64,000 nucleotides of DNA from Diploscapter coronatus (lineage: Eukaryota > Nematoda > Chromadorea > Rhabditida > Rhabditidae), in the NCBI GenBank assembly GCA_964036155.1, contig OZ038422.1:3309201-3373200 (forward strand), given 5' to 3'. Positions 14,301 to 26,300 of the stretch are shown here, one piece after another. The notes under the pieces are model-generated. The model was given only the letters and a program-made list of their open reading frames with translations. It had not been told where the DNA came from and made no database searches. Position numbers and translations under genes: made by a program. Numbering within the stretch: the stretch's first letter is position 1; the number at the start of each line of letters is the position of its first letter.

Positions 14301-17300
14301 TTGAATGCATTTCCATTTCAAGTAGATCGCCTTTTTTCTTTCCCAAAAATGCGCTGCGTTCTCGGACGTTTCGGCTCGTTTTTCCTGATATCCGGTTAAT
14401 CTGGGCATTTCAGAACGTTCTGCCGCTTTCTTAATTAATGAAACTCTACAGCAATTGGGGTTTGTCGATAGTTAGCTAATAGTGCGCAAAATGAAAATAA
14501 TACCTCTACCTAACCTAATTTTACAAGCTATTCTGTCACGTTGCGAAGTTGCAAATTTTTCATATATTCTTCCAAATGTTTCTCGGGTGGAAAGGGCGAC
14601 TTTTAAAGAAACCTTTTTCCCCGATATCCACTTGATTAGCAGTGAATGCGGTTGGCCTTCTGCTTGTCTCGCATCTGCTTCTGCAATCCGGAGACAACAG
14701 GATTCGATCGAGTTTCTTGTCTTCTCACGACCTTCTGCGCCGCTTTCAACGCATTTTTGCATCTTTCTGTAAAAACCATGCATGATTCTCAAGAAGTCGA
14801 CTTCCAAACATATCGCCGATGATGAAGAGAGAAACTGATGCAGATATGACTGCTTCGTGATTATCACGTTTTCTCTGGATTTTTATCATCATAAATAGAA
14901 GAACACAGAAGAAAATAGGTTTCGGAATAGTTCAAGTTAGCGAATTTAAAATTTCGAACAATTTTCCTAACTCATTCTCGAAATTGAACAATCAATGCCA
15001 ACAAGCTAAGATGATTCAAGTGCGTCTCAAAAATATTCGAATCAATTTTCCTCAAATTAATTTCGTTTTCCCTTCCTTGTGGGCGAAAGATGTTACTTTT
15101 TAAATTTATACAAAGTCCATACTCTGTTACATCGTTCATGATCACTAGTCCATCACTAATCTATCAATACCTGGCATATCAATATGTTTGTAGACAGAGA
15201 CGCGCACTTCCTTCTCTTTCGCTTCTTATCGATAATTCGGTGTAAAAATGAAAAGGAAGCAGAGACAAAAACGGCAACACGCATTCCTTGGCCTTCCGAT
15301 ATAATTTCGATTTGCAAACACATTCGAAGAAGCGCTGTACGTTATTATCGTTTGTCAACATTAGTTATTTTCAAAAATTTGATTGGAAGATATTTGTTTC
15401 TTATGAAAATAAAAACCTGAAAGTTTTTGCATAATTCAAATTTTTTACTCATCATTTCTTAACTGGTATCCTCGATGTTTTGATCTTTACGACAAGTTTC
15501 ATTAAAATGCTATATTTTCCGGATTTAAAATTTTTTTTTCTTATAAACGTCACTTGACCATCTTAACACTAATCAAAGTGGCAAAATTACATCATTATCG
15601 GAATTACTAGATTTCCCGAAACATATCGAAATTGACAATACCAATCAAGCATTTTGTGTGTGATTTGTCGGGTTGGCGAGCAGGAAGAGAATTACCTTTC
15701 CGATTGTGGGCAAAATGGTGACGATAACAAAAACTGAAACCTGTCAGGAGGGGGTCGAAATAAGACATAGGACAGTAATTCATTCCAAACGAACTGTGAC
15801 TTTCTCCGCGTCTAGTCAGTTTCACCGCTATTTTCTCGTCGTGATGTATTTTCTGGGCTATTTCGTCGTACGACAGTTAATTTGTTTCCCCTCTCGTATT
15901 TTCTCGATTTTTTGTCACACAGCCCTGCGCCTCTTCTTCTTCAGCGATGTTTTCATCTCTATGTGTGAGAAGAGCGCGTTTGTACAGTCATTTGCGCCTA
16001 TAATTTCCGGGTTCAATATATAGATTTTCTCGATTTATATTAATTTTTTGACATCAATTAATGTCGCTTTTCATCAATATTTGCGTTTTGAAAAATGTTG
16101 ACAATTTCCGAGTCATTAAATGAAAATCCGTTGGAACTAGCCGATTTTTCGAGAACTTTCACTTCTAATCAATCAATCTGTAATTAATAACAATTCTGCT
16201 GTCTTATTTGGAGAGGGTTCATCAAAATTTTATCATTTATCAGTAATCACTCCTTCCAAAGTGTATGCAGTTTGCTCGTTAGGAAGTAGAACATCTGACC
16301 GAACAAAATCAATCAAGCCTTGTTTTGCTTTCAAATATGATTTTAATTTCCTGTTATGAAAATGATTTTTACCTTTATAAGGTTTTGCTAGCGTATTTTC
16401 ATAAACATTTTTCTATTCTAAAAATCGATATTTATTTCGTGTTATCGATTTTTCTTCATTTCCCTTCATTTGTATTTTTTCTTCGAAATCCTAATTTAGA
16501 GGACTTTCTAGCCAATGTAGCGATTACTGATTCTCTGCTAATTCTGATAACTTTAATAGTTGTTGGCTTGCATAATAAGAATTTCCATGTAGTTTGCTAC
16601 CTCCAATTTATTTTTTGTAAACTATCAATGTGGCACATGCACGAAAAGGCAAACATTTCACGATGTAAAATGAAACAATGTCTTATTGTTAGGAAGAAGC
16701 TACCAGAGACGAGCATATTATCGTCCGCTTCGTAATAGCACGAAAGTTTATAGTTTGCTACAATTCCAAGGAAAGCATGCTTTTTGTATTTTTTGTGGGC
16801 GACTGAATTGAATTCAACAAATCTAAACTAATTCGTTGAATTAGCCTACACCTAGTGTTGAAACAAGTAAACTTTGAAGCTCAAAAATTCACTCTCACAT
16901 GTGTTGAATAACATTTCTTCGCTTTTATTGCCCTTTGATATTGCACCTTTCATCGTTTTGACAATGCCCTTCTTTCTTTCTTTCCTTCCTTTCTGCACCG
17001 TTCTTACCTCTACCCTTGGCTGCCTGTTTGCATTCCTATTTACCTAGTCGACCCTCACTCGGTGAGTTGCGGTAGACTCAGGCAGACTCTCGCCCCTCTC
17101 ACTCCCAGTCCGAGCCCTTCCCGCACTGCTCTACGCTGCGCAGAGAGACTGTCCCTGTGAGTTCCCCGAGAGTTTCTCCGAAAACCTCGAGTAGTGAACT
17201 GCAAATCTCTCATCTCCTTCCCGACCCGGGCAAGGAGTCGGTCTGTTGAATTGATTTCGAACAATCGACAGACCACCTCACACAAACCGTATTCCACTTT

Positions 17301-20300
17301 TTCACTCCTCATTTTACTCGAGAAAAATCGATTTTTCTTCAATTCGAACCAAAGCATCATTTTTCACTCGGATCGTGACAATTTACCTGCCAAATATCGA
17401 TTTCTGCTCATTCAGAAAGTTCTTGGGTTATTTTTGGCGATCAAAGTCGGTCGTTTCCTTATTTAGCAGACAATTTGCAAATTTGCCCTGTTTCATTTCT
17501 GTAAGGTCAAGTGGACGAGGGGAACTTCAAAATTCGTCTGTAGCGCATCGAAACGAATTAATTTGTGAGTCATCATATGATTTTTGGCAAATTTTGAACA
17601 TCGATTTTGCTAATTTTTCGAACAACTCCACTATGTTGGAGGTTTTCTAAGAACCAGACAAACTAACATCTGCAGTTTTCTTTCTGCATAGATGAAATAC
17701 CATCTTTCATCAAGCGTAAATGGCAAAAATCGCCTAGCATTCTATTCTGGGGATTTTCGTATTATCTCCGGCCAGGTGCACTAATTTCTGCTGCAATCTT
17801 GTTATTTCGGAATTGAGAGTTTGATTTTCCCTGGCAACATCACGTTTGCTAATTTATTTTCTCGCGTCTCATGTCTGCTCGTTTTGCATAGCGGGTTTTT
17901 GCTCGTCCATTTCCGATTTCTGAACAGCGGCTTTTTTGCTAGTGAGTTTGCATAATTGTGGGTTCATTTATGAGTTAATTTTAGCGCAATCAAGTATTCA
18001 TGTTCGAAACAGGGGTTTTCATTTCAACTCATTGCATTGAATGTCGTAAATTATTCTGCATTTGAGGATCAAAAACTCATTCCTGTGTGTTAGGTCCTGA
18101 ACAACTTTATTTCTGGGGATTCCTTCAAAGAGGTATAAGACCAAGCCACATATATATATATTTTTGAAGACGAATTTATCTTTCATAACTTGTTGATTCC
18201 GTAATTATCTTCATTAAACTTCGTAAAATCGCGTGTTTCCTCAGTTTCAGTGCATTTTTTGCCCACATGTAAAGAGTTTAGCGGAGCAAAGAGCGTCGCT
18301 CGTCGCATCAACTCGGGGAGTTTATGGGAGGAAGTAGAGGAGCGAAAATCGCCTCCTGTCTCGCTCGATGAAAGGAGAATGAGATATAGCGCGAGGATGA
18401 AAATTAGCTGTGTTAGCGCAGAGGCAGCACTAATTAGCTGCAGGGCAAGGACGCAGGGGAATGAGTGATAATGATGACATCAACGCTGGGAAGTTAGAGA
18501 AGCCAGACTTAGCCGGGACTGAGAGCGAAAGCATGCTCGGGGGGTCTTGAGGCTCTTTCTGGGCAGGAAGCTCGAGGCAGAGGCGGAAGAGAACACCCCG
18601 CCCATTTGTCTTCCTCCATCCATCTTTATCCCTCTCTCCTGCTTTTTCCCGTTTCTCTTCAAACTTTCGCGCTATTTCATCGTGTTTCTGCCTCTCTAAA
18701 CCCTTCCTCCCCAGTTTCTCTCATCGATTGCTCTCCGCCACGCGCTTCCGCAGTATGTTTCGAGTGAACCAAAACTCCCCTTTCGTCTCTCCATTCCTTC
18801 CCTTTGTGCCTGTCCCCCTTTCGCTTTCACTAGATGAGATGCACATAGACAGAAGGAGGGGTTCAATCGCCCTGCGCACACCACGCATTTATCCGTGAGG
18901 ATTATTGTTTTCACGAGTCTGAGATCGGGGGATTATCGCACGAGGTTTATCCTTCGCGTTTATCAATCCACTCTCTGGTTTTTTTTTTTATTTTTTTTGT
19001 TCTGTTCGACACAATAATTTTATCGTCGTATGTTCCGATTGTTTTCATTTCTGATCTTCATCATTTTATACGGGCATTTTTACATTCTCATTCATTAATA
19101 CCAATTTCCCTAATCCTCATCTAGTTAACACTATTTGCCCAGCAATCTACGAAATCCCACACTCCTACATTATTTTCTTTGTTCAACAGAAAAGCGATTT
19201 TTTGAACTATTCATTCGCAACCAAATCGTCATAAGCTCGAACACAAATGAATAATTTATCGCACTTACCTATTTGATACCATGATCTTGTAAATTTACCC
19301 TCAAAATGACCGGGATCATGCCTATTTTGCACTCATTAGCTATGTAGCATTCGTTCAGTTTTCGAATCGGTCTCATACATTGCGTTCTCGCTTGCAAATG
19401 TGCATTTCGAACGAATCATTAGTGCTGTCGGGACATAATTCAGTATTTCACTTCCAATATAACGTCCTTGTATCATATTATCAGACACTTCGACTACATA
19501 GTTTTCCTTTAAAATTATGAAATCACTATAAACTTCAAGCTAGCAGGTCTACCTTTTTCAAATTGTTTCGTTTTTCTTGAAATTGTCAAACTGTCACGTT
19601 CTCGAGTTATTTACGTTTCGGAAAAGTATCCACGTGAATCCTTAAAGTCGACAGAATATAGTAATGGCCTTCTTTGAATTTTATTCATTTTCTCAACCTT
19701 TAGCCTTTCTTTGATCTGTTATTCTCGTCTTCCCAATTAGTTACCCTCACTTCCCATAAACGGGGGTTCAAACTAATGAAGCCGGCGACTTTCTTTCTCA
19801 GCAACGTAATTCAAACTAAATTTGACTAAAAACTATCAAACTACTGTAATTTAATAAAAAAATATGTTTATTTCAAACTCTCGATGCGCGTTAGTCGATC
19901 ATGGATCAAAGCTTCCTTCAATAAGGAACTCTTATGATAAGTCGTTTGAAACCCCTGAGATCCATTGTTAATCTGGATATGGTAACTCCATGGAAATTCT
20001 CTTGAAATCTCCTCGCATTTCAAGCTGCTCTTTGGTCGTCTTCTCCTGTCGTATCCACATCTATGTTTTTCTGCTCTCCCTATTCATCAAGCCTGTCTAA
20101 TCCGGCTGTGTAGCTGTATGCTCTCTGCATCATCCGCGTTTCATTTATAATTTCCTTAGAATTACTTATATATATCATGCGATAAATCTCCTTTATCGGA
20201 TTCTCGCATTCAGAGTGACTTCAGAGTCAGTGACTAAGGCTTCCTCAATTCACAGAATTAGCAGATTTATATGAACGCTGATACGCAATAATTGCATTTC

Positions 20301-23300
20301 CTGATGAAGCATATCTGTGAGATTGTATTCGAAGAACTATTATTCATCATTTTTGGATTAGTAAATCTGAAGAAGAGAATAGCTGCATTCTTATTTTAAC
20401 ACTTGAATCCACCTATTTTATTTGTTTTATCATTTTATCCATTTTCGGATAAATTTCTCAATCCTAGCAATTTAAAAATATATTCTGAAGTTTGTTCAGA
20501 GACGTTCCGAATATAGTATTTTTACTCAAGGACGTCAGCTCAGTGCTTCTCCCTAATATAATAATCGCGTTCTGACTGAACTTCTCAGGCTGTGAAATCT
20601 CGATAAATCACAGACCTAAATCGAGAAGTTCTTCGCCTCGCAGATAGCATCTCTCATCCAGCGCGCTCGCTTCCTTCTTTCTTTCCTTCCTTCCGTCCCC
20701 AATGATCCAAACCATCTATTTTTCCGCCCAGCGACCATTCACTCATGAGTTGATTTTATCGTACTGTTCATGGACGCAAGTGTTTCCCTTTCAAGAAAAG
20801 TCCATCTGAAACGAATTCCTTTTTCTTGGCAAGAAAAATGCCAAATACTAGCCACGGCATCAAGTCGGTATCTAAGCCTAAGTTCGAATGCATTTTCTAA
20901 TTGAAGTAGCCCATCAAGAAAGCCCTGAAGTAAGTAAGAAACACCTTTTACTTCCAAAATGATCTCACTGATTGGTCGTTCTTCGAGAATTCCAATCAAC
21001 CTGCATATTTACGACACTCTACCGCAATTCCCCGATTACTTCGATGAACTTTCTCAGTTTCTCCTCCTCCCGCTATGGGGTTATTTCCGCGTATTAATCA
21101 ATGAACAGTCGCTCACAGATTCACTTTTCCGGTTTCTCTCGATTTTTCGATAGCATTTTTATCCGAGTAATAGTTTTGATCAAATTAAATCTGAAAAACC
21201 TCGTGACATCGTCAGTATATTTTTGTCCGAAAATGTCACAGCAGGGTTTCCAGATCATCGAAATTCAAATTTTGCTAAGATTTTGATGACGATGATGATG
21301 TATTGATTTTCAGGATAGCTCTCCACCGCTGGCGTGCCCCGCTCCGCTAGTTGCAATCGCCCCACAGGGCATCACGGATTGGCCGTCGTCCGCCGCCGCT
21401 GCCGCAGCCTTCGCTGCCACCACACTGACCACGTCGCCGTCCGGCACTCAACTCCTTCAAACCGCCGTCACACCTCAGGGGTAAGTCCGAAGGAGATTAC
21501 GCAAAGTAAAATTGATAAAGAAGGACACGAAACGATCAATATCAGTTCCAGTTGTGGTGGCTTATATACACGCAGGATAGGTTACTTCCGCTGTCTGGCA
21601 GCGATAAAACAGCGCTTGGAATTTAATGTCAAGGCCTTTCGAATTAGCACAGCATTTATAATGTTAGTGTTTTGATCATTTAAACACCACGCTCTGTCGA
21701 TGCATGAAATTATTCGTGCGTAAGAAATGATTACCCTTCCTTTAGACGATTTGGAACTCAGCTTGAAGTGAACGAACATATTGCAGCAATCCCAAATTCT
21801 TTGATCATTTCAAGGCATAGCCGAAATACCCGTCTTACTTTGTCGAGACAACCTTGAAATCCACGCGTACTTTTCTCAATTTTCTTCACGCGTATCTCGA
21901 CACTTGAATCGTTCAATTAGAGCTCTCCATAAAAATTCGTACTATTCTCGTATTTCGTACTTCGCGCATTCTTCAACAGACACTGTCGAATAAACGAGCA
22001 CGCGATTCAAGTGAAAATCAACCAAACATTAGCAGGGAACGTCATGTGGATGTTAGAGCCTCTATTTTTACTGTGAGAGAGCAGGTGTCACATTGTTCTA
22101 GGTGGTTTTCTCAAATTGCTTCTTTTCATATATTACACGTTCAATTAATGGGGTTCAATTTTAGAACGCGCAAGATTATCTCCTATGTAGTAGGTGATAA
22201 TCCGTTGAGTTATTCTCGTGCGTTGATATCCCATCCCCGGGCACGATGAACTTCGATGTTCTGTCGTGTACTTCTATCGTCCATCTGTCTATTTTTACCT
22301 CAGCGCTGTTACCTCTCATCTTTCATTTGGGAACTTTTCATGCTTGAGGATCTCTCTGTGTGTGTGTGTGAAAGGGGAAGCGCGCGTCGGCCGCTGAAAA
22401 TGTGAATAGGAATGATGAAAAGGAAAGGAAGGGAAGGGGAGTCGGCTGGGAAGTGAATTAGGGATGCAGGAGGACGAAATAGCACGCAAATGTCCTAGAA
22501 CCAAAGAAAACATCCACGAAACAACACTGGAATTCGAGAGGAAGTAGGGTGCGAAGGAGACGGGCAGACCTGAAAAATCCATAGAACTTTGCTCTCCCAA
22601 TAAGGAGACACTCACGCAATGAGCCCCCGAGCAAAACACTCTATTTCTTTAGAGCACTCTCGGCTCTCGACGTTATTTCGCTCTATCGCACTTCAAGCTT
22701 ACATTCCTATTCCTAATGCGAGCGCCGACTGACATTAGACGAAGTAGATGGGGGACGAAGAAAGTAGACAAGTAGAGAGATGTTGAGCAATTCTAGGCGA
22801 AACATACGTATACGACAAATTGTTGAGAAAATAGAGAGTTTCGGACTATTTCGACCATACGAATACTGATTTCATTAGGATTGAGACACTTATCCGTAGT
22901 CTTATTTTTTGAAACCTATTTCGTATTTTCTGACATTTGATAGTTGATAGATGAAAAGACAAAGCAGGAGAAGTAACTCGATCCGTTGAATACCACGAAA
23001 AAAATGCACACCAAGGAACGAAAACGCAGTAACGCGAAGTTTCACCACAGATGTTTCAAGTCCGCAAATATTTTGTCAAATACTCGTGAAAATATTCGCT
23101 TTTCCTATTTCAGCCTGTCGCCGTCGAGTCGTCTCGAGTCGGGCCCATCCGCGTTCTCCTCGGTCGTTCCATCCATAACTATCCACCCATCGGCCGTCTG
23201 TTCGATTTCGTTGCCCATTCCTTCACCTCCCCGAGTCGGGTTCGTTAGGTAAGCCTAGACATATCGGAGCTTGAGAAGGTCGGAACGTAGTCGTTTCTCT

Positions 23301-26300
23301 CAAGCTACCACGATCTCATAAAACATCCCGATGAGATTCTTTACCAGCTTTCCTTTAAGTCCACCTTCCGTCTCCATCCCAACCTTCATCGGCTCCTGCA
23401 GTACATCGACGGGCGCAGCACCTTCCCTAGGTGCTAGCGCATCTGCGGGTGTGCAGCAGCTTTCCGCGTTCGCCGACATCTATCCGTCCCTTATGTGCTT
23501 TCCTGACATACTCAAGCAGTTACAAGCCGCCCATTGTACGCCCGCAACTGTCACCACGACTATTTCTACGAGTAGCCAGGTATTTTTTGCCTTTCAGGCT
23601 CCGCCTAATGGTTCATTCTTTTAGAGCACACCAGCGCCACCTCACGAAGACGTTCTCAGATCCCATATGAACGCGGCAACCTTCAAGCCCATCCCTAACA
23701 ATGAAAAGTGCGCACTTTTAGCTAGTCTCAAATTTAGTTTGATTTTCAGGAGGGTGGACTTGGCTCGGTTCCGCGTCAAAGACCCAGGTGAGTGGCTCGT
23801 GGACGACGTCGTCGCGTGGATGCTCGATGTCGCCAAGAGACACAGCATTCCGTTCGAGGAGATGAACATGCATCGCGTAGGAATCTTATAGTTTCTCACA
23901 ATTTGTGATTCGGTGTTTTCTTCAGTTCGCCTCACTGAACGGCCAGGCCATGCTCATGATGACCGAGCAGAACTTCATGGAGAAAGACCCCGTTTGGGGG
24001 CGACTTATTTATTCCGAATTCAAAAAGTGCGCCAGCAATCATGGTAAGCAATTTTGTACTTGGGAAAAAACAATATTTAGTCCTGTGAAACTCGTTCCAA
24101 ACAATTTTTTCTCAACGATGAAGATTTGTACTTTTATCGGTACAATGAGTTTCTTGGAATTTTGTCTGATGCTAAAACATGTGATAGGCGTGTATATTGA
24201 AACTTGGAAAAATAATAATAATTTGAGAGCGACTCTATTGAAACATGTCCGCTGCGAGAATGGGCGTATTTTAATGTTGAAAAAATAATGTCCTTGTGAA
24301 ACTAGGCAACTCTAGACTCGATTACCATGCCAACTTCATCTTTATGCTCTATCTAATCATCTGCAGCTCTTTTCCTTCATCGATTGCCTAGTCCATTATC
24401 TCTCGTCCCTCTATGTCTGAGTCTTCAGCGTTTGATCCCCAGTGGCAACGATTTGTGATCGTTTGTGAAGTGAGAGAGGCGAAGTGAAAGAAGTCGAGAA
24501 GGAGCATCGCTGAAGAACTCGAGATATGTCAGGCACATTCACAAATGCAAAATGGGGGAAATCGAAATAGGAAGGCAAAAAATGCTAAAGAGGATGAAAA
24601 ACCGCTGCTGCGAGCCTGCAAGTATGCAAGAAATATCTGAACATGATGATCTTTGATAGGCAATGTGCGAATTCCAAGCTAGAAAAGCGAGAATCCGCTT
24701 GAGTTTAAGCATCAAGATTGCATTAATTTTGCTAGGGAACGGAAATGCAACAATTATGGAGTATTCTTTTCGAGACTAGAAAGATCACATAAAATTTTCA
24801 AGTTACCTCTGAAACGGTATTGACGTATATGAGCATGCATTTATAAATTTATCGCTTCAGAAGACACCCTCATTGATGATTACATGAAGAACAACCCTTC
24901 GGATGAAGACAGCCCTATGCGACCTTCGACTTCGCAGGACGCACCGAAACTTGCTCTCTTACATCCACCTGCCCCACAAATACAGGTGATTTTACAAACC
25001 AATAAAAGCTATGTCTGAATAAATACAACATGCATACATCAGCAACTGAGTTGCGAGCATTTGAACATAGACCTTGCGAAAACGACTTATGAAACACTTA
25101 CATTACTAATATTCGACTTTTCAGTCCCAACTGCAACAATCGCTCAATCAGGCGCTGAATCAAACGATCAACCAGGCTCTCAATCAGACCCTAAATCAGA
25201 GTCTCTTTACACAGCATAGTATTCAAACGCTGAATCAGTCACTAGCTTCGAGTTTGGCGGCAGGTCTTTCTACAGGTCAGCTCATATATATATATATTTT
25301 TTTTTTCAAATATGTCCATGCATTTTACGTTATTCCTGCAATAATGAACAATGAACTTTAACGATTTTAGCTCGATTCCATATTTATCCCTAGCATCAAG
25401 GTTCTTTTTTTCTAACTTTCATCCTCATTCATTTTCATTTCTGCCCCCTTTTTACTCGAGCGCTTTTCAGTGTGTGAGTCTGTCTATCGACTTTTGCCAC
25501 AAGCCAAGTGTTGCTCTTTGAGATTTTAGCTTACTTTATCTTTTTCGTCTTGTGATGCTGAAATTTTAGCATTTTTAGCATGTTTCAAGTGAATTGATTG
25601 GGCTTACTCATTATTGATAACTTGCGATGCAAATTTAAAATAAAATCTGTATCGTTTCCTTTCATTTATCTAGACTTTGCTGACCCAATAGTCAGAATAA
25701 CTATGACCAACTCTTTACGTTTCTAGAAACATAATTCAATCGTGATTTTCACCAATCGGCGAAATTTACTTCCTCTATCATTTTACGAGTTCGCAAGGAT
25801 AGTTCAATGCAAATCTCTGATAGCAATCAGTTACATTTCATTCGTTTTCCATGTCAACTCCCAGCTAGAAGTAATTCCAATTTAGTGGCTTTTTCTCGGT
25901 ATTATCATTGGTCCATCAAACCAGTACTTCGTTTCTTACAAGCACAAGTCATATTCTACGTTTCATGATCAAATTTGTTTAGTAAAAAATCAAATTCATA
26001 ACCCATGAAAGCATTGATAAGTCGAGTTTTCAGGCCTATCGCCAATGTCTTTGGGGTTGCTGCCAAATGGGCTGAGTCCATCGTCACCAATGTTCAATCA
26101 AATGCAGCCGAAGATTTCGCCGCAACCGGCATCGAATGAAATGATGAAGTACCAGAATGCACCAGCAAGCATCAGCAGCTCGGAATACGAAGGTGAGGAT
26201 TTGATACATCTGGACTGAGTTTGAAGCATTACAATCACGAGAATGGTGCTTTGATCGATTCTCCAATTTCCTGAAACGTATCACCAAAATGCATCAATAA

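Larger units (their letters stand above)
11594..21313. other. Large ETS-gene intron, second part
   Basis: Mostly AT-rich, with the two compositional islands at 17050 and 18250. A 136-codon frame at 16325-16735 is hydrophobic and faintly recalls a receptor membrane segment, but lacks splice context or further helices, so I call no gene. A (TA)n run lies at about 18151. Confidence 0.5.

Noticed and set aside
14472..14867. 131-codon minus-strand open frame inside the ETS intron
   Set aside because: No domain, no repeat, no splice signals; overlapping plus-strand frame of similar quality.
16325..16735. Hydrophobic 136-codon frame faintly like a GPCR segment
   Set aside because: Only one receptor-like stretch, AT-driven composition, no splice context or further helices in frame.
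18855..18870. GGGGTTCAATCGCCC as a tRNA B box
   Set aside because: No matching A box or cloverleaf upstream.
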